Below, one piece after another: positions 1 to 5,647 of a stretch of DNA of 9,737 bases. Location of the stretch: positions 1-9,737 of the forward strand of contig DDCS01000056.1 in assembly GCA_002335345.1 (NCBI GenBank), read 5' to 3'. Both the position numbers and the translations under genes were made by a program. The DNA is from Flavobacteriaceae bacterium UBA2000. Its GTDB lineage: Bacteria > Bacteroidota > Bacteroidia > Flavobacteriales > Flavobacteriaceae. The stretch's first letter is position 1. The number at the start of each line of letters is the position of its first letter. The notes under the pieces were generated by a model. It did no database searches and had not been told where the DNA came from. It worked only from the letters and a program-made list of their open reading frames with translations.

Positions 1-1106
1 GTAAATGAATTACTCATCACAAAACTTGGGTGCCCAGTGGCACAACCCAAATTCACCAAGCGTCCTTCAGCCAAAAGGATGATGTCTTTTCCATTTAAGG
101 TGTACTTATCGACCTGAGGTTTGATCTCTACTTTTGGTCCATCGGCATTAGCTTTAAGCCAAGCTACATCGATTTCATTGTCAAAGTGACCAATATTACA
201 GACGATGGTTTTGTCTTTCATCTGGGCAAAATGCGCCCCTTGAACGATGTCTTTGTTTCCTGTTGCCGTGATAACGATATCGGCAGTATCAATTACAGTC
301 TCCAATTTTTTCACGGCATAGCCATCCATGGCGGCCTGAAGCGCACAAATCGGGTCGATTTCTGTTACGGTAACGATGGCTCCAGCCCCGCGGAATGAAG
401 CGGCGGTTCCTTTCCCCACATCACCATAACCACAAACCACCACACGCTTTCCAGCGAGCATAATGTCCGTGGCACGGCGCACGGCATCCACAGCACTTTC
501 TTTACACCCGTATTTGTTGTCAAATTTACTTTTGGTGACGCTGTCGTTTACGTTAATGGCAGGCATCGGCAAGGTGCCGTTTTCCATACGCTCGTAGAGA
601 CGATGCACGCCAGTAGTGGTTTCTTCACTGAGCCCCTTAATCCCCGCAACAAGTTCTGGGTAGCGGTCCAAGACCATATTGGTTAAATCCCCCCCGTCGT
701 CAAGAATCATATTCAGGGGCTGGCGATCTTCTCCAAAAAACAGCGTTTGCTCGATACACCAGTCAAATTCTTCTTCGTTCATGCCTTTCCAGGCGTACAC
801 GGCAGTGCCGGCCTCCGCTATCGCTGCGGCCGCCTGATCTTGGGTTGAAAAGATATTACAAGAACTCCAAGTGACTTCTGCGCCAAGAGCCTGCAGGGTT
901 TCAATCAGCACGGCGGTTTGAATGGTCATGTGCAGACAACCTGCAATGCGGGCTCCAGCAAGAGGCTTGCTGTCGCCGTATTCGGCGCGTAGGGCCATAA
1001 GTCCTGGCATTTCTGCTTCTGCGAGCTGAATTTCTTTGCGCCCCCAAGAAGCTAGGGACATGTCTTTCACTTTAAACGGCACGTAAGGCACTGTGTTTGT
1101 GGGCAT
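1..1106 (-). CDS. ahcY: S-adenosylhomocysteine hydrolase (adenosylhomocysteinase), partial at 3' end
   Basis: Cytoplasmic NAD-dependent enzyme that splits S-adenosylhomocysteine into adenosine and homocysteine, clearing the product of methyl-transfer reactions. About 368 codons are visible; the last 70 or so residues lie beyond the window. The reading shows the family N-terminus (VPYVPFKVKDMSLASWGRKE), the substrate-binding stretch HMTIQTAVLIETL, the catalytic Lys/Asp stretch NDSVTKSKFDNKYG (around 505-565), the Rossmann loop VCGYGDVGKG (around 410-440) and the late motif AEGRLVNLGCATGHPS near the window edge. I chose the ATG at 1104-1106 because the protein then begins MPTNTVPYVPF as family members do. 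An in-frame ATG at 1152-1154 would add 16 residues, but a promoter-like element lies inside that extension. It is transcribed divergently from the phosphopantetheinyl transferase gene. Identity is seen directly; only the start is inferred. Confidence 0.96.
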   Translation of the reverse strand, partial: MPTNTVPYVPFKVKDMSLASWGRKEIQLAEAEMPGLMALRAEYGDSKPLAGARIAGCLHMTIQTAVLIETLQALGAEVTWSSCNIFSTQDQAAAAIAEAGTAVYAWKGMNEEEFDWCIEQTLFFGEDRQPLNMILDDGGDLTNMVLDRYPELVAGIKGLSEETTTGVHRLYERMENGTLPMPAINVNDSVTKSKFDNKYGCKESAVDAVRRATDIMLAGKRVVVCGYGDVGKGTAASFRGAGAIVTVTEIDPICALQAAMDGYAVKKLETVIDTADIVITATGNKDIVQGAHFAQMKDKTIVCNIGHFDNEIDVAWLKANADGPKVEIKPQVDKYTLNGKDIILLAEGRLVNLGCATGHPSFVMSNSF

Positions 1107-1111
1107 ATTGT

Positions 1112-1119
1112 TATATTTG
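1112..1119 (+). promoter_or_regulatory. Predicted -7 element for the 1167-5327 operon
   Basis: TATATTTG is an exact match to TAnnTTTG on the plus strand, about 48 bases before the phosphopantetheinyl transferase ATG. A TTTG at 1096-1099 is only 12 bases upstream, too close for a good -33 element, so this is a half-match. It lies just inside the intergenic region next to the ahcY start codon, making the divergent promoters interleaved. Confidence 0.35.
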
Positions 1120-1138
1120 ATGGATTCGAATTTGCCGA

Positions 1139-1168
1139 CAAAAGTACGGAACATTTTTTAGACTCAAT
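1139..1168 (-). promoter_or_regulatory. Predicted ahcY promoter (Bacteroidota type)
   Basis: On the minus strand TACTTTTG (1146-1139) matches the Bacteroidota -7 consensus TAnnTTTG. An ATTG (1168-1165) lies 18 bases upstream, where the -33 TTG/TTTG element is expected. Transcription would begin around 1130-1134, giving a leader of about 25-30 bases to the ATG at 1106. This supports 1106 over 1154 as the ahcY start. The -33 element overlaps the first codon of the divergent gene. Prediction from consensus only. Confidence 0.5.
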
Positions 1169-1844
1169 GCCACTTTTAAGAACGATTAACCCATGGCCAA
1201 GGGCCACTGTCTACCTTTGGGATATCTCAGAAACATTGGACCAATTGTCAGCCATGACTGCGATGAGGGCTGAAAGTAAAGCGCGGTTTAATTCTATGAA
1301 AAGTCCCGAGTATCGCAAGGCGTTTCTCAGTGTACGTGCCTTGCTCCAGTATGCCAATCTAACCGATGAGGATCTGTATTACGATCCCTTTGGGAAACCT
1401 TATCTGCACACAGGGCAATATATTTCAATATCTCATTCCCATCAGCGCTCGGCCATTATTGTATCGCCCTATCCTGTGGGGATTGACATCGAATTACGAC
1501 GCCCAAAAATTTTGCGGATTGCCCATAAGTTTTGTCCCGGTATAAGCCCGGAACTCAGTGAGATTACCCATGAAACGGTAGATCAATTCACCTATGTTTG
1601 GACGGCCAAAGAAAGTATTTATAAAATGGCAGCGACGCAGGGTTTAGGTTTTTTAAGGGATATTGAACTCGGCCAATGGCGCACAGAGGGGGAGGTAGCC
1701 ATGGGCCTCCCCTTAGAAATGACCCCATATGTGCAGGCCAAAGGAAAAATAACAAAAGGTCAAGAACGTCATTTTTTATATCAAGGATTTATCACCGACC
1801 AATATATTTGCGGGATGACCAAAGACCTATCGCCTCATGATTGA
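1167..1844 (+). CDS. 4'-phosphopantetheinyl transferase, Sfp type
   Basis: Transfers the 4'-phosphopantetheine arm of coenzyme A to a serine of a carrier protein, converting apo- to holo-carrier in the cytoplasm. The 225-residue length fits Sfp-type enzymes. The first family motif is VGIDIE (residues 104-109, with Asp107 and Glu109 as expected metal ligands), followed by KILRIAHKF. The second is WTAKESIYK (residues 145-153, Lys148, Glu149 and Lys153 being the conserved set). Also typical are YYDPFGKPYL and the ISISHSHQ stretch, where the His contacts CoA in known structures. No carrier protein, polyketide or peptide synthase lies nearby, so this is probably the housekeeping enzyme for fatty-acid ACP or one serving a distant cluster. 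It opens the operon and overlaps the next gene by 8 bases. The ATG at 1167 follows directly on the divergent promoter region; no Shine-Dalgarno sequence is visible. Confidence 0.92.
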   Translation: MPLLRTINPWPRATVYLWDISETLDQLSAMTAMRAESKARFNSMKSPEYRKAFLSVRALLQYANLTDEDLYYDPFGKPYLHTGQYISISHSHQRSAIIVSPYPVGIDIELRRPKILRIAHKFCPGISPELSEITHETVDQFTYVWTAKESIYKMAATQGLGFLRDIELGQWRTEGEVAMGLPLEMTPYVQAKGKITKGQERHFLYQGFITDQYICGMTKDLSPHD

Positions 1845-2568
1845 GATGAAAAACCCTATGAGCCCCTTAGATCGATGGAAGACAGACATCCAAAAGGGAA
1901 AAAAGCAACTTGCAGTACTCATTGATCCGGACAAATGTGGGCAAGATTTACTCCCTAAATTACTGAGTCACTTACCCGAGGCAACCACACATATTTTTGT
2001 TGGAGGCAGCAGTGTGGCTCCTGGAGTGACCCATAACTTGATTGAGGCCATCAAAAGGCTCGTGGACTTCCCCGTTTGGATTTTTCCTGGAGACGCCGAG
2101 CAAATAAGTCCGGCCGCTGACGCCTTGTTATTTTTATCTCTTGTTTCCGGAGATAATCCGGAATATCTGATACGCCAGCAGGAACGCGCGGCGACCCAAC
2201 TTCGAGCAATGGATTTATTTACCATTGCTACCGGGTATTTGCTCATCGATGGAGGGACACAGAGCGCTGTGGCCAGGGTGACTAAGACCCTTCCCATGGC
2301 TTTAAGTGATCCTGATAAGATTGTAAATCGCGCTCTGGCCGCGTTTTATATGGGGGCCAAATCCATTTATCTAGAGGCGGGCAGTGGGGCTAAAAATCCG
2401 ATTCCTACAACATTGATCAATAGGATTAAAAAACAGACGGCCATGCCCTTGATCGTCGGGGGTGGTCTGCGAGAAACTCAGCAGATCGAGTCTGCTTGGG
2501 CTGCTGGCGCCGATATGGTCGTTATCGGTACGGCTCTTGAAGAAGCTTTATCTTTGACCAATTCATAA
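1837..2568 (+). CDS. Geranylgeranylglyceryl/heptaprenylglyceryl phosphate synthase family (PcrB-like)
   Basis: TIM-barrel prenyltransferase that joins a polyprenyl diphosphate to sn-glycerol-1-phosphate, the first ether bond of archaeal-type lipids. It is 243 residues from the ATG at 1837. Diagnostic stretches in order: LAVLIDPDK (25-33, the Asp-containing Mg/substrate site), IFVGGSSV (53-60), ATGYLLIDGG, YLEAGSGAKNP (178-188, phosphate loop), VGGGLRE (207-213) and VIGTALEE (229-236). The last three form the glycerol-phosphate binding end of the barrel. The family has a bacterial branch common in Bacteroidota, generally linked to geranylgeranyl-PP rather than the heptaprenyl-PP used in Bacilli; chain length cannot be read from sequence by eye. 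Later in-frame ATGs at 1846 and 1858 would shorten the protein slightly. The overlap with the preceding stop suggests translational coupling. No glycerol-1-phosphate dehydrogenase or second prenyltransferase is in the window. Confidence 0.93.
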   Translation: MIEMKNPMSPLDRWKTDIQKGKKQLAVLIDPDKCGQDLLPKLLSHLPEATTHIFVGGSSVAPGVTHNLIEAIKRLVDFPVWIFPGDAEQISPAADALLFLSLVSGDNPEYLIRQQERAATQLRAMDLFTIATGYLLIDGGTQSAVARVTKTLPMALSDPDKIVNRALAAFYMGAKSIYLEAGSGAKNPIPTTLINRIKKQTAMPLIVGGGLRETQQIESAWAAGADMVVIGTALEEALSLTNS

Positions 2569-2572
2569 GAAG

Positions 2573-3202
2573 ATGGACACGCTAATCGAATTTCTTACAG
2601 GGCCCTACAGAACCGCCGGAATCGGACAAATCGTCATTGAATCCATTGCCTTTATTTGCGGAATACTCAGTGTATGGTATGCCAAGAAAGCCCATGTGCT
2701 GGTTTATCCCACAGGCCTTGTCGGGACCGCTTTGACGGTTTATTTATTGTATCAAGCGCAGTATTTTGGCGACATGATGATGAATGTCTATTACAGCCTG
2801 ATGAGTTTATACGGTTGGTATCAGTGGACCCGCTATAATGACGATACCCCGAAGTATCCCATGAGTCAAACCAACCTAAAAGAGCGTTGGGTCGGCTTTG
2901 CATTTTTTTTGCTTACCGTGGGGGTGACCTTCGGGGTCTATCAAGCCTTTGACTATTCGATGCAGTGGTATAGCTATGTCGATATGGTGACGTCAGGTAT
3001 TTTCTTTACCGCGATGTGGTATATGGCCCATAAAAAAATAGAACATTGGATTCTGTGGATCATCGCTGATGTCATTACCGTCCCGCTTTACGCTTATCGT
3101 GGACTGGGAATGCTCTCACTGCAATACCTTATATTTACCCTGCTTGCGATTCAAGGTTTGCAGGCTTGGCGAAAGACGCTAAAGTCGTATTCAACCCTTT
3201 AA
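2573..3202 (+). CDS. pnuC: PnuC/PnuT-family vitamin transporter
   Basis: Inner-membrane facilitator of the PnuC family, which moves nicotinamide riboside (PnuC), thiamine (PnuT) or riboflavin (PnuX); the substrate is usually trapped by a cytoplasmic kinase. The 209 residues contain about seven hydrophobic segments. Family marks are YGWYQW (around 80-86) after the NVYYSLMSL helix, and the C-terminal block WILWIIADVITVPLYAYRG followed by an aromatic helix. The ATG at 2573 lies four bases behind the previous stop and follows AAGAAG, a purine-rich stretch. Substrate is ambiguous: the adjoining NadR-like kinase argues for nicotinamide riboside, while the TPP-riboswitch-controlled receptor downstream argues for thiamine. 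No TPP element precedes this operon. Its stop codon (3200-3202) is in frame with the kinase that follows. The family assignment is firm; the symbol is given for the family only. Confidence 0.88.
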   Translation: MDTLIEFLTGPYRTAGIGQIVIESIAFICGILSVWYAKKAHVLVYPTGLVGTALTVYLLYQAQYFGDMMMNVYYSLMSLYGWYQWTRYNDDTPKYPMSQTNLKERWVGFAFFLLTVGVTFGVYQAFDYSMQWYSYVDMVTSGIFFTAMWYMAHKKIEHWILWIIADVITVPLYAYRGLGMLSLQYLIFTLLAIQGLQAWRKTLKSYSTL

Positions 3203-3214
3203 ATTTATCGTTTC

Positions 3215-3808
3215 ATTACGCCCTCAGATCAAATCATATCGCCCCAAATTGTTCTCTATGGTCCAGAATGCAGCGGTAAATCAACGCTGTCAAAGGCCCT
3301 TGCGTCCCATTATTCCGGCGTTTTGATTCCTGAATACCTCAGGACTTATGCACAGGATGTATGGGATACCCAAAATCGAGTTATTGCTCAACAAGATATA
3401 ATGCCCTTGATCGAAGGTCAATTTAGGGCGCAGCAAGAAGGCTTAGCACGGGCGCGAGCAAAATCCTCCGCGGCTCATTTGGGTCTGTGCCCGGTGTTTT
3501 TGGACACAAATATTTATCAATTGGCCGTTTACTTCACCTATTATTTTGGGATAAATTGGGGGGAAATTCCGTCAGACATGCACCAACCAATGGGGCAAAC
3601 GGTTTATTTGTTGACTCAGCCGGACTTTCCTTGGCAAGCCGATGACTTACGCGATCAACCCTTGCAACGGGAAGCCTTATTCAGTATCTTTAAAGCGGAT
3701 TTGATTCAAAGAAAGGCCCATTTTATTGAACTCAATGGAGCCCACGAGCAAAGAATGGATCAAGCCTGTAAATTCATCAGTAACACCTGGCCCAATCTTC
3801 ATGTTTGA
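3215..3808 (+). CDS. NadR-like P-loop kinase (AAA-type ATP-binding protein), no standard start codon
   Basis: Small P-loop ATPase resembling the ribosylnicotinamide-kinase domain of NadR. The frame shows IVLYGPECSGKST (Walker A, G3260-T3284), IPEYLRTYAQ as in the NadR 'PE.aR.y' stretch, FLDTNIYQLAVY, and DFPWQADDLRD (3623-3655), the NadR-type lid motif. The expected role is phosphorylating an imported nucleoside or vitamin. There is no NadR repressor or adenylyltransferase domain. Start problem: back from the P-loop to the pnuC stop (3200-3202) there is no ATG, GTG or TTG; only ATT (3203, 3215), ATC (3233) and ATA (3236) codons occur. The TTG at 3323 would remove Walker A. I placed the start at ATT 3215 because it gives a family-like N-terminus of about 15 residues before the P-loop; this is a guess. 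The end overlaps the next gene by 8 bases. The frame is certain; the start is not. Confidence 0.82.
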   Translation: MTPSDQIISPQIVLYGPECSGKSTLSKALASHYSGVLIPEYLRTYAQDVWDTQNRVIAQQDIMPLIEGQFRAQQEGLARARAKSSAAHLGLCPVFLDTNIYQLAVYFTYYFGINWGEIPSDMHQPMGQTVYLLTQPDFPWQADDLRDQPLQREALFSIFKADLIQRKAHFIELNGAHEQRMDQACKFISNTWPNLHV

Positions 3809-5327
3809 CCCTCGTGATTTAAAAGATATTCAAGAATTAGGCATTGACCAGGCTCAAGTTATGGCCCAAATCCAGGTGTTTGAACAAGGCGTGCCCGCGC
3901 TCGATATTTTGCGTCCGGCCACTATTGGGGATGGAATTATGGATTGTTCTATGGATCAATGGCGCCATTGGGCGCGTATATTCGAGCAACAATCAAAGGC
4001 CTTAGAAGTGGTCAAATTTGTTCCTGCCTCCGGGGCGGCCACCCGCATGTTTGGTTTTCTTTTTGATTTTTTAAATTCATTTGATCCAAACCAACAAAGG
4101 CTCAGTACTTATCTGACCCAGCCCGAGAATCAGGCCATTGCTCAGTTTTACCATAATCTTAAAGAGTTCCCCTTTGTGGACCTGATTCGTCAGAAGATTC
4201 GTCAGTTATACCCTGAATTTAAAACTTGGACCAAAGAAAAACGCTTCTATACCATGGTTTCTGTTTTAGTTCAAGAGCATGGATTGAATTTTGGGCGCTT
4301 GCCCAAGGGACTGATCCCCTTTCACCGGTATAAAAAAAATATACGAACGGCCTTTGAAGAGCAGCTCTACGAGGGTGCTTTTTACGCCGCAACAAATGAT
4401 GAGGTCTATACCCATTTTACGTTTTCTCCTGAGCACTTAGAGGGGTTTAAAGATGAGTTTTCTCAAATAAAATCCCGGTTAGAGCGGCACACAAAAAAGA
4501 ACTATCATATTTCGTACTCCTTTCAAAAAGATCGGACCAAGACGATCGCGGTGGATCTGGAGAACAAACCATTTCGTGATGATCAAGGGCGGCTTGTATT
4601 CAGGCCCTCAGGACACGGCGCGCTGATTGAAAATTTAAATGAGGTCAAGGCCGATATTGTGTTTATCAAGAATATTGATAATGTAATTATCCAAGAGCAG
4701 GTGCCAGAAATGGCGCTTTATAAAAAAGGCCTTGCGGGAATTTTACTGGATTATCAGTCCCAGATTCACGAGTATTTAAAGGCCTTGTCCTCTCGACCTG
4801 AATCTGTTTCTATGGACGCGTTGACGACTTTTCTTTGGAAGAGTTTCGGCCTACGCACGCCCCCCAAATCACCCGAAGACGCCTTTGAATTGCTCTATCG
4901 CCCGCTCCGCGTTTGTGGCGTAGTGGCGAACACCGGCGCTCCTGGAGGAGGTCCGTTTTGGATTCAAGATGAGCATCAAATAGTGAACCTTCAGATTTTG
5001 GAAGGGGCCCAATTCGATCAGAGCAACTCCAGACATCGGGATATCTTTAGCCAGGCGACTCATTTTAATCCTGTGGACTTGGTTTGTGGATTGCGGGATC
5101 ATGAAGGGAAACCCTATGACCTGATGAATTATCGGGACCAGCGCATGAGTTTTATCGCCCATAAGACCCATCAAGGCAAGCCACTAAAAGCTCTTGAAAT
5201 GCCTGGATTGTGGAATGGGGCGATGGCAAAATGGCACACAGTTTTTGTGGCGGTACCCATTGAGACTTTTAATCCGGTTAAAATCGTAAACGATTTGCTG
5301 GCCAAAGCACACAGGCCATTAATTTAG
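3801..5327 (+). CDS. DUF4301 family protein, nucleotidyltransferase-like
   Basis: A 508-residue protein of the Bacteroidota family DUF4301; no biochemical role is known to me. Visible motifs: FVPASGAATRM (73-83), PKGLIPFH (168-175), FRPSGHGALIENLN (ending about 280), KNIDNV (290-295) and VVANTGAPGGGPFW (374-387), then LQILEGAQFD. Their order and spacing recall sugar-phosphate nucleotidyltransferases of the UDP-sugar pyrophosphorylase type: a Gly/Thr-Arg loop, a 'PK.l.p' lysine, a 'G.G' segment, and an 'N.DN' segment that binds metal. The fold call is my inference. The ATG at 3801 overlaps the kinase stop by 8 bases and begins MFDPRDL; an in-frame ATG at 3726 would add 25 residues lying entirely in kinase coding sequence, so I rejected it. 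It is the last gene of the operon. It is predicted to be cytoplasmic, with no signal peptide or membrane segment. Confidence 0.88.
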   Translation: MFDPRDLKDIQELGIDQAQVMAQIQVFEQGVPALDILRPATIGDGIMDCSMDQWRHWARIFEQQSKALEVVKFVPASGAATRMFGFLFDFLNSFDPNQQRLSTYLTQPENQAIAQFYHNLKEFPFVDLIRQKIRQLYPEFKTWTKEKRFYTMVSVLVQEHGLNFGRLPKGLIPFHRYKKNIRTAFEEQLYEGAFYAATNDEVYTHFTFSPEHLEGFKDEFSQIKSRLERHTKKNYHISYSFQKDRTKTIAVDLENKPFRDDQGRLVFRPSGHGALIENLNEVKADIVFIKNIDNVIIQEQVPEMALYKKGLAGILLDYQSQIHEYLKALSSRPESVSMDALTTFLWKSFGLRTPPKSPEDAFELLYRPLRVCGVVANTGAPGGGPFWIQDEHQIVNLQILEGAQFDQSNSRHRDIFSQATHFNPVDLVCGLRDHEGKPYDLMNYRDQRMSFIAHKTHQGKPLKALEMPGLWNGAMAKWHTVFVAVPIETFNPVKIVNDLLAKAHRPLI

Positions 5328-5363
5328 AACAACGCCACTAAAGCGGTCCTTTGATTTACCTGC

Positions 5364-5398
5364 TGCCCGACACGGAAAAGGAGGGCACTAATTTTTTT
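5364..5398 (+). terminator. Candidate terminator after the DUF4301 gene
   Basis: TGCCC (5364-5368) can pair with GGGCA (5383-5387), with a 14-base loop, followed after a few bases by a run of seven T (5392-5398). The stem is short and the loop large, so this is weak. Its place between the operon end and the next promoter is sensible. Confidence 0.35.
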
Positions 5399-5408
5399 AC
5401 GATAATGT

Positions 5409-5439
5409 TTTGTGCCTTAATAGGCTTTATCTAGATTTG
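5409..5439 (+). promoter_or_regulatory. Promoter of the riboswitch-controlled receptor gene
   Basis: TTTG (5409-5412) and TAGATTTG (5432-5439) are separated by 19 bases, an exact fit to the Bacteroidota -33 / TAnnTTTG -7 promoter. Transcription would start around 5444-5446, at the 5' edge of the TPP aptamer, which independently supports both calls. Confidence 0.75.
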
Positions 5440-5443
5440 TCCC

Positions 5444-5547
5444 AACATCTCAAAGGGGTGCTGATTATTATCCTTAATACCAGAATAAGATCGGCTGAGA
5501 TTATACCCATAGAACCTTGAACAGGTAATGCTGTTTAGGAACATGTT
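5444..5547 (+). promoter_or_regulatory. TPP riboswitch (THI element)
   Basis: Senses thiamine pyrophosphate in the nascent mRNA and represses thiamine genes when TPP is plentiful. The conserved pieces occur in the right order: GGGGTGC (5455-5461), GGCTGAGA (5493-5500), TACCC (5504-5508), ACCTTGAACAGGTAATGCTGTTTAGGA (split here as ACCTTGAACAG, GTAATG, CTGTTTAGGA; 5514-5540). Pairings I can trace: P2 GGGT 5456-5459 with ACCC 5505-5508; P3 GCTGAT 5460-5465 with ATCGGC 5490-5495; P4 CCT 5515-5517 with AGG 5537-5539; P5 ACAG 5521-5524 with CTGT 5531-5534. The closing stem P1 is weak; the best candidate is AACAT 5444-5448 with ATGTT 5543-5547, so both boundaries are approximate. Confidence 0.92.
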
Positions 5548-5565
5548 CAGAAGCAAATTCTGAAC
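5545..5565 (+). promoter_or_regulatory. Expression-platform hairpin just after the TPP aptamer
   Basis: GTTCAGAA (5545-5552) and TTCTGAAC (5558-5565) form a perfect 8-bp stem with a 5-base loop. Its 5' arm shares GTT 5545-5547 with the candidate 3' strand of aptamer stem P1, so the two may exclude each other. No T-run follows, so it is not an intrinsic terminator. Confidence 0.5.
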
Positions 5566-5618
5566 CTATCGTCGTTAAATCGACAAAAATCAATAAATAA
5601 CCACGGAATAATGCCCCC

Positions 5619-5647
5619 TTTTATTCGTAATTCTTTTACGAATGAAA
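5619..5647 (+). promoter_or_regulatory. Hairpin covering the receptor start codon
   Basis: Bases 5619-5630 pair with 5636-5647 in a 12-bp stem that contains one G-U pair and has a 5-base loop (TTCTT). The ATG at 5642-5644 lies inside the 3' arm, so the folded form would hide the start codon. The CCCCTTT at 5615-5621 just before it can alternatively pair with AAAGGGG at 5452-5458 in the aptamer, which would open the base of this hairpin. Likely translational control by the riboswitch; pairings are read by eye. Confidence 0.5.

Noticed and set aside
186..398. Plus-strand reading frame opposite ahcY
   Set aside because: Antisense shadow of a highly conserved gene with no family features.
3726..3800. 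Upstream in-frame ATG for the DUF4301 gene
   Set aside because: The extra 25 residues lie wholly in kinase coding sequence and look unrelated to the family; the ATG at 3801 gives the usual 8-base overlap.
3323..3808. Start of the NadR-like kinase at the TTG at 3323
   Set aside because: It would remove the Walker A loop and first beta-strand, which are clearly encoded in the same frame upstream.
4869..5174. Minus-strand reading frame inside the DUF4301 gene
   Set aside because: Shadow frame; the plus strand carries the conserved family motifs through the whole stretch.
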